Assembly (NCBI RefSeq): GCF_900182555.1
Contig: NZ_FXTH01000020.1
Span: 1 to 57,955, forward strand
DNA length: 57,955 nt
Source of the DNA: Fodinibius sediminis
GTDB lineage: Bacteria; Bacteroidota; Rhodothermia; Balneolales; Balneolaceae
Direction of reading: 5' to 3'
The translations under genes and the position numbers were made by a program. Of the stretch, positions 32,941 through 42,072 are shown piece after piece (the stretch's first letter is position 1; every line of letters begins with the position of its first letter). The notes under the pieces were generated by a model that saw only the letters and a list, made by a program, of their open reading frames with translations, was not told the origin of the DNA and did no database searches.

Positions 32941-33912
32941 ATGATTAGCCGAAAAAACTTTTTAAAACTGACGGCTCTCGGCGGACTGGCTCCTCTCCAG
33001 CGCTGGAGTGCTCCCCCCTTTTCCGCTTCCGGAGGTGTTAACAAGCCGCTGGTCATTTCGACCTGGAACCACGGCCTTCCGGCCAACGAAGCAGCCTGGG
33101 AAGTGTTGAGCCAGCAGGGCCGTGCATTGGATGCAGTTGAGGCCGGCGTTCGCATCCCCGAAGCGGATCCGGAGGTGCGGACAGTGGGCTACGGCGGTTA
33201 TCCCGACCGCGATGGCTTTGTGACCTTGGACGCCTGCATCATGGATGAGCAGGAACGATGTGGATCCGTGGCGGCCCTGCAGCACATCAAACATCCCATA
33301 TCCGTGGCGCGAAAGGTGATTGAGGAATCGCCCCATGTGATGCTGGTCGGCGAAGGGGCGCTACAGTTTGCCCTGGGCCAGGGATTTGAAAAAGAAAATC
33401 TGCTCACCGAGGCCTCACGGAACGACTGGCAGGAATGGAAAAAAGATGCCGACTACCAGCCGGAAATCAATATTGAGAATCATGATACCATCGGAATGCT
33501 GGCCCTGGACAGCAGCGGGAATCTTTCGGGTGCCTGTACTACCAGCGGCGCTGCCTGGAAAATGCACGGACGGGTGGGCGACTCACCGCTGATCGGGGCG
33601 GGCCTGTTTGTGGATAATGAAGTGGGGGCGGCCGCCGCCACAGGACTGGGTGAAGAGGTGATCCGCACCTGCGGCACCCACCTGGTGGTCGAGAACATGC
33701 GCCGGGGCGACGACCCCGAGACGGCCTGCAGGAAGGCGGTGCAGCGTATCGTGGAAAAGAACGATTCGGTAGAGGACATCCAGGTAGGGTTTATCGCCGT
33801 CAACAAAAAGGGGGAATTCGGGGGCTACAGCATACAGCAGGGATTTAACTTTGCCGTGTACGAATCGGGTAACAACCGACTGATTGATGCGCCCAACTGG
33901 GCAGCCAGCTGA
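32941..33912 (+). CDS. Ntn-hydrolase asparaginase / N4-(GlcNAc)-asparaginase family
   Basis: 323 residues. This is the isoaspartyl peptidase/glycosylasparaginase family, which cleaves itself at a Thr to expose an N-terminal nucleophile. The Thr is Thr183 in HDTIGMLALD, and the following GNLSGACTTSGAAWK is the standard substrate loop. It opens with SRKNFLKLTALGG, a twin-arginine-like leader with Arg-Lys in place of Arg-Arg, so export by Tat or Sec is likely. The substrate could be beta-aspartyl peptides or GlcNAc-asparagine. A short 73-bp gap separates it from the oxidoreductase gene. Confidence 0.87.
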   Translation: MISRKNFLKLTALGGLAPLQRWSAPPFSASGGVNKPLVISTWNHGLPANEAAWEVLSQQGRALDAVEAGVRIPEADPEVRTVGYGGYPDRDGFVTLDACIMDEQERCGSVAALQHIKHPISVARKVIEESPHVMLVGEGALQFALGQGFEKENLLTEASRNDWQEWKKDADYQPEINIENHDTIGMLALDSSGNLSGACTTSGAAWKMHGRVGDSPLIGAGLFVDNEVGAAAATGLGEEVIRTCGTHLVVENMRRGDDPETACRKAVQRIVEKNDSVEDIQVGFIAVNKKGEFGGYSIQQGFNFAVYESGNNRLIDAPNWAAS

Positions 33913-33915
33913 CGG

Positions 33916-34587
33916 TCACAGGGCCGGGCTGAGAAAGGGGATGCCGAGGTTGAGTCCACGGAGGATGAGGATGATGCCCACGATCGCTATGAAATAGGGT
34001 GAGAGCTTCTGCAGGCGCTGCCGGGCAGCAAGGGAGATGAAGCCGCCGGCGAGACTGATCCCCAGCATGGCCGGGAAGGTACCCAGCCCGAAAGCAGCCA
34101 TGAAAAGTAAGCCCGGCAATATGCCACCGGTTGTTGCGGCGGTAGCCAGGGCCATATAGACAAAACCACAGGGAAGCAGCCCGTTCAAGAGGCCGATCAG
34201 GAAAAGAGAGCCCGGGCTGCCGCTTCCGAATAGCCGTTTGATCCGGGCCGTAATATGCTGAGCGTAGTGATTCGGGAGCCCGCCCATCCGGTTGAAAGCA
34301 GGGCGCATCTTCTTCCAGAGCGGGCTAAGCAGCAGCAGGCTGCCAACGGCAATAGACAGGCTTTGCTGGTAGCCGCCTATCGATATGATGCGACTCAGAA
34401 AACCCACGACACCGCCCAGGGTAGCATAGGTGATCAGGCGTCCCAGGTTATAGAGAAGCCGGGAGGCCAGGAAATGCAGCCTGCCGGGCTGCTTGCGCGG
34501 CAGGGAGAGTGCAATGGGGCCACACATGCCAATACAGTGAAAGCTTCCCAGGAAGCCGAAGCCTAAACCTGCTAAAATCCACGCCAT
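33916..34587 (-). CDS. TauE/SafE-like (DsbD-related) membrane protein
   Basis: 223 residues, six predicted membrane helices, with the paired motifs SFHCIGMCGPIALSL near the N-terminus and NGLLPCGFVYMALA in the middle. This is the small 'sulfite exporter TauE/SafE' or CcoA/DsbD-like group often found near cytochrome oxidase genes, where it is linked to copper delivery. It is convergent with the asparaginase gene and divergent from the ba3 oxidase operon that begins about 230 bp away, which supports an oxidase-assembly role (inference). Confidence 0.75.
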   Translation of the reverse strand: MAWILAGLGFGFLGSFHCIGMCGPIALSLPRKQPGRLHFLASRLLYNLGRLITYATLGGVVGFLSRIISIGGYQQSLSIAVGSLLLLSPLWKKMRPAFNRMGGLPNHYAQHITARIKRLFGSGSPGSLFLIGLLNGLLPCGFVYMALATAATTGGILPGLLFMAAFGLGTFPAMLGISLAGGFISLAARQRLQKLSPYFIAIVGIILILRGLNLGIPFLSPAL

Positions 34588-34821
34588 AACAGGGGATGAA
34601 GTACGTTCAATTCAGGGGGCGCCGGTGCTTTTGGAGATGGATTCAATCGATGGCGTCCCAGTTGTTTAGCACAATATATCTGAAATACAAGAGAAATGTG
34701 GCATGCCCTCCAGAAAAAACTGAATCTAAATTGGTTTGCAGGGTTGATCTTGACTCGATTTAGTAGTTACTTGTCTTAAACTATCGGATTGGTACGTTTA
34801 ACCCTAACCAACATTACTGTC

Positions 34822-35037
34822 ATGCCTGATGAAACCAGTCGTTCTCCGGATTCAACAGCGCCTTCCAAAAGCTGGGAAGAGCGAAACCCAGAGATCGTAC
34901 GTGAAATATCCATCGATGAATACCAGCCCAAAGGCACAATGACCCTCACCCTTCTTTATCTGTTCATTGTCGTCGTCATGTGGATCTTCATGTTTTTCAT
35001 TGAATTTGGAGGCAATGCCCCTTCCATTATTGATTAA
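34822..35037 (+). CDS. Cytochrome c oxidase subunit IIa (ba3 type)
   Basis: A 71-residue protein with one membrane helix (TLTLLYLFIVVVMWIFMFF). In ba3-type oxidases a small single-helix subunit IIa replaces the first helix of subunit II. The ATG at 34822 follows the gap after the TauE/SafE gene; the frame is open upstream from a TTG. It is the first gene of the oxidase operon, 20 bp before subunit II. The identification rests on size, topology and position, since the family is poorly conserved. Confidence 0.75.
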   Translation: MPDETSRSPDSTAPSKSWEERNPEIVREISIDEYQPKGTMTLTLLYLFIVVVMWIFMFFIEFGGNAPSIID

Positions 35038-35057
35038 TAATACAAGATAAACTCCCT

Positions 35058-35576
35058 ATGCATATACATAAATTCGAACAGTTTTGGATAAAGTTATCTT
35101 TTGGCCTGATAGCTTTTTTCATTGCAACAGTCGTATATGGGTTCGTTTCCATGGATCTAAAAGTTATTGGCGACTATCAGACCATCGATCCCCAGGGACT
35201 GGATGCCACGCCCTTCGGGACGCCCGGGGTACGGGAAGTAACCCGGAACGGGGCCACCGAATACGAGGTATATGTGCAGACGCTCCAGTTTGCCTTTGTG
35301 CCTGGCACCTCTTCTCCCATTACAGTACCGGCCAACACACGGGTGACCTTTTACATCACCAGCCCGGATGTGTTGCACGGTTTTGATGTGGCAGGCACCA
35401 ATCTGAATACCATGTCGATACCAGGACAGGTGGCCAAATTCACAACCATTTTCCCGGAAGCCCGGGAATATGGTATCGTATGCAATGAATATTGCGGGCC
35501 GGCCCACCACATTATGGAGGGTATAATTAAGGTAGTTCCTAAATCCGAGTTTGATAAAAGTACTCTTGTAGAATGA
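35058..35576 (+). CDS. cbaB: Cytochrome c oxidase subunit II (ba3 type)
   Basis: 172 residues: one membrane helix (about 13-30) and a cupredoxin domain that carries the binuclear CuA centre and accepts electrons from cytochrome c. CuA ligands are visible as His107 (VLHGFD), Cys142, Glu144, Cys146, His150 (CNEYCGPAH) and Met153. The short length and single helix fit ba3 oxidases. Its stop overlaps the start of subunit I by 4 bp, so translation is coupled. Confidence 0.93.
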   Translation: MHIHKFEQFWIKLSFGLIAFFIATVVYGFVSMDLKVIGDYQTIDPQGLDATPFGTPGVREVTRNGATEYEVYVQTLQFAFVPGTSSPITVPANTRVTFYITSPDVLHGFDVAGTNLNTMSIPGQVAKFTTIFPEAREYGIVCNEYCGPAHHIMEGIIKVVPKSEFDKSTLVE

Positions 35577-37249
35577 CATTCTTACATCACTATCCCAAAG
35601 CTGCTAAAGTTGCCAAAGCAAATTTCATTGTTGCCTTTATTGCCCTTGCCATAGGAGGATTCTTTGGATTCGTCCAGGCGCTACACCGGACGGATGTGTT
35701 TCGGGGATTCTTTAATTCCGGGGAATACTATTCCATCCTGACAGGTCACGGTGTGCTGCTCGCCCTTATTTTCACCACCTTCTTTATAGCGGGCCTGTTT
35801 GTATGGGGGGTCGCGCGGAGCCTTGACCGGGAGCCGGAAAGCATGGCCTTCAGCTGGGCCTGGTTCTGGCTAATGACGATAGGTCTTGTCATGGCGGCCG
35901 TAACAATCATTGGAGGGCTTGTTCCGGGCAGTTCCATCCGGGCGGCTGTGCTCTACACTTTTTACCCGCCCCTTCAGGCCCACCCGGCCTTTTATATCGG
36001 CCTGGCGCTGGTTCTTGTAGGGTCGTGGATGGCCGGTCTTGACTGGTTCTGGTCGTACAAGGAGTGGCGCAAGGATAACCCCAACGAGCGAATTCCAATT
36101 CTTACCTTCATGGCGCTTTTCACCATGATGATGTGGTATGTTTGTACCATCGGCCTGGCCCTGGAAGTAGTAGGGCTGCTGATTCCCTGGTCGCTGGGCT
36201 GGGTCACGGAGATCGAGCCGCTGCTGCCGCGCACCCTGTTCTGGTTCTTTGGTCACGCGGTGGTCTATTTCTGGCTGCTGCCGGCCTACTATGTATGGTA
36301 TGCCATCCTGCCGAAGCTTTCGGGGGGACGCTTGTTCAGTGATTCCATGACGCGCATTGTCTTTATTATTTTTCTCCTGCTTTCTACGCCGGTGGGGTAT
36401 CACCACCAGTATGCCGATGCCGGTATTTCGGTAGGCTTTAAATTTTATGCCATGGCAACCACGATGTTGCTTCTGCTGCCAAGCCTGATGACCCTCTTTA
36501 CGGTGGTTGCCAGTATGGAGCACGGGGCGCGCCAGCGTGGTGGCAAGGGATATTTGAAATGGATTGGCAAGCTTCCCTGGGACAGTCCCGCTTTTGTGGG
36601 CTGTGCCCTGGCCGGTATCATGTTTGCCGCCGGTGGCTTCAGCGGGATGATTAATGCGGGCATGAACATTAACCTGCTGATCCACAATACCATCTGGGTT
36701 CCCGGACACTTTCATCTGACCGTGGGAACGGCGGTGGCACTGACCTTTATGGCTATCAGTTACTGGCTGATTCCGCAGCTGACGGGCCGGGAGCTGAAAT
36801 TCAAGAAACTGGCGCTGGTGCAGCCGTATGCCTGGTTCCTGGGCATGACGCTGATGTCCAATGCCATGCACCGGGCCGGTCTGGCGGGCGTGCCCCGGCG
36901 TACAGCCGAGCCGCAGTACAGCGGATTTGAGTTTGAGCCCATTTTTGGGACGATGGCCGAGATGGATTGGCAAATTGCCATCGGGGGAACGATTCTGACG
37001 ATTTCATTAACCCTCTTTCTGTGGGTCATTACGGCCTCCTGGCTGGGCGGAGCCAAGTCTGACAAGCCGGTGGATGATTATATTCCCGAGCCGCTTTCGG
37101 GTGTGGAACATACGCCTGCGGTGCTCGATAATATGAAACTCTGGTTTGCCCTGGCACTGATTATTGTACTGTTGGCCTATTCCTTCCCCCTTTGGGAGAT
37201 GGTCCAGGATGGAATCTTTGAACCGGGCGCCTTGCCACGGCCTTCATAG
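35573..37249 (+). CDS. cbaA: Cytochrome c oxidase subunit I (ba3 type)
   Basis: 558 residues, about 13 membrane helices. This is the haem-copper catalytic subunit that reduces O2 to water and pumps protons. Ligands: His59 (TGHG) and His381 for the low-spin haem, His379 for the high-spin haem, and His228, His277 and His278 for CuB; the His228-Tyr232 pair (GHAVVYFW) is the cross-linked active-site pair. The absence of the D-channel Asn/Asp motif and the ba3-like VWYAILP stretch place it in the type B (ba3) family. A terminator follows at 37282. Confidence 0.95.
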   Translation: MTFLHHYPKAAKVAKANFIVAFIALAIGGFFGFVQALHRTDVFRGFFNSGEYYSILTGHGVLLALIFTTFFIAGLFVWGVARSLDREPESMAFSWAWFWLMTIGLVMAAVTIIGGLVPGSSIRAAVLYTFYPPLQAHPAFYIGLALVLVGSWMAGLDWFWSYKEWRKDNPNERIPILTFMALFTMMMWYVCTIGLALEVVGLLIPWSLGWVTEIEPLLPRTLFWFFGHAVVYFWLLPAYYVWYAILPKLSGGRLFSDSMTRIVFIIFLLLSTPVGYHHQYADAGISVGFKFYAMATTMLLLLPSLMTLFTVVASMEHGARQRGGKGYLKWIGKLPWDSPAFVGCALAGIMFAAGGFSGMINAGMNINLLIHNTIWVPGHFHLTVGTAVALTFMAISYWLIPQLTGRELKFKKLALVQPYAWFLGMTLMSNAMHRAGLAGVPRRTAEPQYSGFEFEPIFGTMAEMDWQIAIGGTILTISLTLFLWVITASWLGGAKSDKPVDDYIPEPLSGVEHTPAVLDNMKLWFALALIIVLLAYSFPLWEMVQDGIFEPGALPRPS

Positions 37250-37281
37250 ATCCATACAAATTGGTATCAATCAATTGCCCG

Positions 37282-37325
37282 GAGTCCTTGTTCTGTCTAA
37301 GTACAGGGCGGGGACTCTTTTTTGT
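37282..37325 (+). terminator. Terminator of the oxidase operon
   Basis: GAGTCC pairs with GGACTC, with an inner CTGT/ACAG pair, followed by a T-run (TTTTTT). It lies about 35 bp after the subunit I stop. Confidence 0.8.
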
Positions 37326-37409
37326 TGTATCTTGTATCCTGTGAACGCTATTAACGGCAATCCCGGGTGGAATTACATCTACTGCAATAAGTTCTCATTA
37401 TAGGCACCT

Positions 37410-37988
37410 ATGGAAGCTAATACGTCCAACCACGACAATGGTTCATCAAGCTCCACCAAACGGCTGGTCAAGATTCTGGTGATCATCGGCATAGGCATTC
37501 CCGTCCTCGTGGAACTGTTAACCCTGTTTAACCTGGTGAATGTCCAAATGTTTGAGGATGAGGAGAATGCAAGGCAGCCCGCCTCCGAAGCAGTCGCTGA
37601 TGTGAGCGCGGTGGCCGAAGGAGATACCCTTTTCAGTGATCAGCTGTACCCGGTGAGGATCAAGGAGATGCGGGTTAGTGTCAGCGCCCAGCAGTGGCGA
37701 TTTGAGCTGGGACTTGAAGCCATGGATGACGTGACCGCAGATCAGCTGGAAATTGAGATGGACAGTATCCGGTTAGACAGTGACCGGGTGTTGATGGGAC
37801 AGCAGGTAGCATGGACCGAGGTGCAGCGGCGCCCCGTCAGCGTACGCGGAGAATGGACGTTGCAGAATGGTGATATTCCAGCAGCACTGTATATCGGACT
37901 TCGATACTTTGCGGGCACGGATTCCAGCCGGCACCTACAGCGGGAAATTCCGCTTTCTACAATACCGGTGCGCTATACCCGGCAGTAG
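37410..37988 (+). CDS. Single-helix membrane-anchored protein of unknown function
   Basis: 192 residues with a cytosolic Ser-rich N-terminus, one membrane helix (about 22-40), and an extracytoplasmic domain rich in beta-strand alternation (VRVSVSAQQWRFELGLEAM; VSVRGEWTLQNGDIPAALYIGLRYFAG). No catalytic motif or lipobox is seen. It stands between the oxidase operon and the copper ATPase and converges on the latter, so an assembly or envelope role is only a guess. Confidence 0.65.
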   Translation: MEANTSNHDNGSSSSTKRLVKILVIIGIGIPVLVELLTLFNLVNVQMFEDEENARQPASEAVADVSAVAEGDTLFSDQLYPVRIKEMRVSVSAQQWRFELGLEAMDDVTADQLEIEMDSIRLDSDRVLMGQQVAWTEVQRRPVSVRGEWTLQNGDIPAALYIGLRYFAGTDSSRHLQREIPLSTIPVRYTRQ

Positions 37989-38007
37989 GGGATCTCTGGC
38001 GCTTACC

Positions 38008-40374
38008 TTATCGCCCGGAAAGCCTCATGGAACGAGAAGAATTGCTGACCACCAGGATGCTGCTTGTAGCCATTGCCACGGCCGCAAAGAGCGGATTTAT
38101 GGTACCGGCTATGGCCAGCGGAATAGTGATGATATTGTAAAGAAAGGCCCAGCCCAGGTTCTGGCGTATGCGATTCCTGGTCAGGCGTATGGCCCGGAAT
38201 GCTTTCGGGATCAGCTCAAGGCGGTCGTTGGGAATGACGATCTGGGCGGATTCTGCGGCAATGGCAGTCAGGTCGCCAAAGGCCAGGCTCAGATCCGCTT
38301 CAGCCAGGGCCGGGGCATCGTTGCTACCGTCACCGATCATGGCCACGCTGCCGAACTTGCGCAGTTCTTTGATGATATTGGATTTGGACTCCGGGCGCGC
38401 CTCCGTAAAAAGGAAGTCGGGCCGGAGCTTTTCTTTTATACCCTGGGCGGCGGGTGTACTGTCGCCGGTAATCAGGGCAATTTTCTTTCCTTCCTTCCTC
38501 AGGCTCTCAATGACCGGAAGGGCGTCGTTCCGGAGCTGGTCGCCGACCACCATGATACTTTGGATGGTCCCGTCCCATCCCACCGCTACGGGCACTTGTC
38601 CGTTGGATCGGCTGGTCCTGATCTTTTCGGAAAAGCTGCCCGGAAGATCGAACTGGTGTTCCTGTAGCCATTCGGGCTGCCCAACCCATACGGAACGGCC
38701 GTCGATGGTGCCTCGAATGCCGGTGGAAGAGCTTTGAAAATGTTCTACCCGGTGATCACCGGGACCGGGGGAGAGCGCCGCAATGGGTTCGCCCACCGGG
38801 TGGGCGGAGTACTGTTCCAGGAGTGCGGCGTATTCTCTGGCCTGCTGGTGCGACCCCGGATCCAGAAGGTGCATGTTGCCGGTGGTAAGGGTCCCCGTTT
38901 TATCAAAAGCAACAATATCGGCCTTGCCCTTTTCTTCAAAGAGGGCGGCTGTTTTGAAAATGATATCGTTTTCAAGCCCGCTCCGTATCCCGGAGGCGAT
39001 GGCCAGCGGGGTGGCAAGTCCCAGGGCACACGGGCAGGAGACAATAAGCACAGCCAGCGCGGCAAGCATGGCATCGGTTGCGGGGGTGCCGGTCATGAGG
39101 TGGTAGCCAAAGGAACCCGCGCCGAGGACGATGACGCCGGGAACGAAATAGGCTGCAATGCGATCGGCGAGTCGCTGTTTGCCTGGCCGCGACGACTGAA
39201 TGTTCCACATCAGCCGCATCAGTTCATCCAGGGTGCTCTGTACGGTCTCCCCGGTCTCGATGGTCAGTGAATGCTGGTTGAGGATGGTCCCGCTGAGGAC
39301 GCGATCTCCCTTCTGCTTGGAAACGGGCACCGATTCGCCGGTCATCAGCGCCTCATTGACCACGCCCTCCCCTTCGATAACAGTCCCGTCAACCGGGATG
39401 CGCTCACCGGCTTTCACCACAACATGATCGCCGGGCCTCAGCTCGGAAACCGGAACGTTGACAAGCTGTCCGTTGCGCCGGGTCCAGGCATGGTTGATCT
39501 TTTTTTTGCTGAACTTCGAAAGCAGGGTCTCTTTACCGGATTTTATCTTTTTCTCGTAGTAGTTCCCAATGGATACGATCAGGATGATAGCCATGGTGAC
39601 ATCGAAATACACTTCCGAGGAGCCGGTAAGCATGGCCCCGGTGCTGTAAAGGTAGGCACTTACGGCAGCTATGGTGATGAGCAGGTCCATGTTGGGTCGC
39701 CCCACGGAGATGGAGACCCAGGCCCCCCGCAAGATCGGAAAGCCGGTATAGGCCAGAACGAAGGTGGTCATCACAAAGATGTTTGAGACAAAGAACATCT
39801 TTTCCAGGCTGGTCAGCGGGATGAAGCTTTGACCGCTGATATAGGACGGATACAGGAAGAGGACATACAGCAGGAGTCCCATGATGCCGAAGAAGCCGCC
39901 AATGATAAGCCGGGCGGTCTCGTTCAGATTTTCTTCGGTGACGTCCTCGTCAATATCGTACACGGTATAGCCCATCTTGCTCAGCAGGGAGGGGATGCGC
40001 CCGGGGGAGAGACGATCGGGGTCGTAGTAGACTTTCATCATCTCGGAGGCATAGCTGGCCTCGCACCGGTAAAGTCCTTCCTGCCGGGCTGCGAGGGTCT
40101 CAACAAAAGACTCGCAGGTGGCACAGTGCATCCCGTCAATTTTAAAGAAGGCCTCTTCATAGGTTTCGGGGAGTGGGGCGGCGGGCTGCTCCGCCCGTCG
40201 CTGCTCTATGGTTCGTCTGCGCAGCTCCCGGGCCTGCTCTTCGTCCATATCCTGCAGCAGCCGGTACACATGAAGGCAACCGGAGCAGCAGAAGACGCCG
40301 TCAACATCGCCGCTGGTAACAGGCGGATCCGGGGTTTCAAGTTCGCACAAGCTGCATTTATGGGTACTCATCAA
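38008..40374 (-). CDS. Copper-transporting P1B-type ATPase (CcoI/FixI/CopA-like)
   Basis: A 788-residue inner-membrane Cu(I) ATPase. The N-terminus has a Cys-rich metal site (Cys7-x2-Cys10 and FCCSGC at 29-33) typical of CcoI/FixI proteins, then an HMA domain with Cys84/Cys87 (GMHCATC). Eight membrane helices carry the CPC motif (SCPCALGLATP). The actuator TGES, the DKTGT phosphorylation site, the SAHPVGE nucleotide motif and GDGSNDAPAL follow. CcoI-type pumps supply copper for oxidase assembly, which fits the adjacent ba3 operon. An IS element ends 14 bp upstream of its start codon and cuts it off from the Nudix gene it once followed. Confidence 0.93.
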   Translation of the reverse strand: MMSTHKCSLCELETPDPPVTSGDVDGVFCCSGCLHVYRLLQDMDEEQARELRRRTIEQRRAEQPAAPLPETYEEAFFKIDGMHCATCESFVETLAARQEGLYRCEASYASEMMKVYYDPDRLSPGRIPSLLSKMGYTVYDIDEDVTEENLNETARLIIGGFFGIMGLLLYVLFLYPSYISGQSFIPLTSLEKMFFVSNIFVMTTFVLAYTGFPILRGAWVSISVGRPNMDLLITIAAVSAYLYSTGAMLTGSSEVYFDVTMAIILIVSIGNYYEKKIKSGKETLLSKFSKKKINHAWTRRNGQLVNVPVSELRPGDHVVVKAGERIPVDGTVIEGEGVVNEALMTGESVPVSKQKGDRVLSGTILNQHSLTIETGETVQSTLDELMRLMWNIQSSRPGKQRLADRIAAYFVPGVIVLGAGSFGYHLMTGTPATDAMLAALAVLIVSCPCALGLATPLAIASGIRSGLENDIIFKTAALFEEKGKADIVAFDKTGTLTTGNMHLLDPGSHQQAREYAALLEQYSAHPVGEPIAALSPGPGDHRVEHFQSSSTGIRGTIDGRSVWVGQPEWLQEHQFDLPGSFSEKIRTSRSNGQVPVAVGWDGTIQSIMVVGDQLRNDALPVIESLRKEGKKIALITGDSTPAAQGIKEKLRPDFLFTEARPESKSNIIKELRKFGSVAMIGDGSNDAPALAEADLSLAFGDLTAIAAESAQIVIPNDRLELIPKAFRAIRLTRNRIRQNLGWAFLYNIITIPLAIAGTINPLFAAVAMATSSILVVSNSSRSMRLSGR

Positions 40375-40380
40375 CCGTAT

Positions 40381-40387
40381 ATTTTTA
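40381..40387. repeat. Target-site duplication of the IS element (left)
   Basis: ATTTTTA borders the left inverted repeat and recurs at 41133-41139 beyond the right one, the expected signature of a recent insertion. Confidence 0.8.
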
Positions 40388-41132
40388 GGGTCTTATGAAG
40401 TATAGCATGTTATAGAAGTTTGTAACATATTGCTATACAATGAATAACAAGTATTACAAGCGTTCAAGAATTTCTGAGGCCAAATTTCGGCACCTGATCA
40501 AGTGTTTTTCGTTGGATTTGACAGCGACTGAAACGGCTGAACTGATCGGAATTTCGTTGCGTTCGGTAACGGTGATTTTTGACAAGTTGCGTGGGAAAAT
40601 AGCTCGCTGGTCGGAGCAAGCAGCTCCACTGGCTGGAACTATTGAAGTTGATGAGTCTTACTTTGGCCCCAAGCGGATTCCCGGCAAACGGGGCCGCGGA
40701 GCTTCGGGCAAAACCATTGTGTTTGGCATCTTCAAACGCCAAGGCCAGGTCTATACTGAAATAGTGCCTGATGCCCGAAAAAAGACGCTCCAGCGTGTTA
40801 TTCGCGGGAAAATTGATCCGGGAAGCATCATTCACAGCGACGGTTGGCGCGGCTATGATGGCCTGGTAGATGTTGGCTATGACAAACATTACCGGGTGCA
40901 TCACGGCCAGGATGAGTTCGCCGATGGCAGCCGACACATTAATGGGATCGAGTCGTTTTGGTCCTTTGCTAAACGCCGGCTGGCCCAGTTTAACGGTGTT
41001 CCCAAAAGGAAGTTTTACCGGTATTTGAAAGAAACAGAATTCCGTTTTAATCATCGAAATAAAAACTTATATAACGTCTTACTGGAGAAGCTCCGAGAGG
41101 ACCCTCTTTGAGAGCTTAACTTCATAAGACCC
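40388..41132 (+). mobile_element. IS1595-type insertion sequence
   Basis: 745 bp with perfect 14-bp terminal inverted repeats GGGTCTTATGAAGT (40388-40401) and ACTTCATAAGACCC (41119-41132), one transposase gene, and a 7-bp target duplication ATTTTTA on both sides. The element is intact and appears recent. A second copy begins at 57861 in the opposite orientation. Confidence 0.92.
40440..41111 (+). CDS. IS1595-family transposase
   Basis: 223 residues. An N-terminal HTH region (ATETAELIGISLRSVTVIFDKL) precedes the DDE-type catalytic domain with Asp71 (VDESYFGP), Asp134 (IHSDGWRGYD) and an Asn168/Glu171 pair (INGIESFWSFAK). This is the ISXO2-like (DDE_Tnp_IS1595) pattern. The frame is uninterrupted and the stop falls 21 bp before the right inverted repeat ends, so it should be functional. 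Confidence 0.93.
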   Translation: MNNKYYKRSRISEAKFRHLIKCFSLDLTATETAELIGISLRSVTVIFDKLRGKIARWSEQAAPLAGTIEVDESYFGPKRIPGKRGRGASGKTIVFGIFKRQGQVYTEIVPDARKKTLQRVIRGKIDPGSIIHSDGWRGYDGLVDVGYDKHYRVHHGQDEFADGSRHINGIESFWSFAKRRLAQFNGVPKRKFYRYLKETEFRFNHRNKNLYNVLLEKLREDPL

Positions 41133-41139
41133 ATTTTTA
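41133..41139. repeat. Target-site duplication of the IS element (right)
   Basis: ATTTTTA, matching 40381-40387. Confidence 0.8.
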
Positions 41140-41140
41140 A

Positions 41141-41794
41141 TTATGAAGCGTCAAGAAATTCCCGGTAAAGGTCCAGCAGTTCATGCAGGATCATGGCTGT
41201 AGCCCCCCAGAGCGGCACCTGATGGACATCCCAGTAGGGCACCCGGTAGGTGTGCGAGCGAAGGTTCCAGTCTTCCACGGTCAGGTTTTTTTTATGGAGC
41301 AGGGAATCAAGTTCAATAGCAAAAACTTCCTCCACTTCGGCAGGATTGATGGAGAATCGGGGCCGTTCTGGCAGGTAGCCCACAACGGGAACGACCTGGT
41401 TATTGGAATGACTGACGTATAGTTCACTCAGCTGGCCGATAACCGTGACATCCTGCGAGGGAATGCCTATTTCTTCCCGCGCTTCGCGGAGAGCGGTTTG
41501 CAGGGGACGTTCCCCGCTTTCGGCGCGACCGCCGGGCAGGCTGATTTGTCCCCCATGATTGATGCTGGGGGTTCGCAGGGTAAGAATCAGCTCCCATTTC
41601 TGATGGTCGTTTGGGAAAAGGAGGATTAACACGCTGCTCTGTCTGGCGTCCCCGGCAGGGGTCATGGGCCGGCGGCGGGTATTGCCAGTTACGGGTTCCG
41701 GGGCCATTGCCAGCTGTGAGCTTTTGCCCGGCAGGGGATGCTCAAGCCGCTGCTGCAAGAATGTGATCAGTGGATCCATGAATAGAGATATCAT
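41141..41794 (-). CDS. Nudix hydrolase (CoA pyrophosphatase type)
   Basis: 217 residues with a complete Nudix box, GGRAESGERPLQTALREAREEIG (GX5EX7REUXEEXGU). The preceding LPGGRAESG and the SVLILLFPNDHQKWELILTLRT strand place it with the NUDT7/CoA-diphosphatase group, which cleaves CoA and its esters or other nucleotide-linked molecules. Translation may start at 41794 or at the ATG at 41776. Without the IS it would sit 14 bp before the copper-ATPase gene on the same strand, so the two were probably one transcript. Confidence 0.85.
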   Translation of the reverse strand: MISLFMDPLITFLQQRLEHPLPGKSSQLAMAPEPVTGNTRRRPMTPAGDARQSSVLILLFPNDHQKWELILTLRTPSINHGGQISLPGGRAESGERPLQTALREAREEIGIPSQDVTVIGQLSELYVSHSNNQVVPVVGYLPERPRFSINPAEVEEVFAIELDSLLHKKNLTVEDWNLRSHTYRVPYWDVHQVPLWGATAMILHELLDLYREFLDAS

Positions 41795-42072
41795 AAATAG
41801 TCGGTATCAAAGATACCATTTTTGATTTTAAATATCGGGGTATTCCAGAAATGGGTTGGCGGTTTCGGAGGCCTGTTGGGGTACCGCCGATGTGGGATTT
41901 GATTTTGTTCTGATTGTTGGATAACGTGCTAACACAGTTTTGCTGCAAAAAAATATGCGCCGATTTTTAGGGTATGGTACAGGGTTGTATAGGGATGGAA
42001 ATGTTGCGTTGTGCCTGCCCCCCCTCTTTTTCCTTCCGGCGGATTAAACATTAACCAATCATTTCTTTCGAT

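Noticed and set aside
35870-36973. Long minus-strand open frame opposite cytochrome oxidase subunit I.
   Set aside because: It is a shadow of the subunit I gene, very rich in His, Gln and Arg, with no domain.
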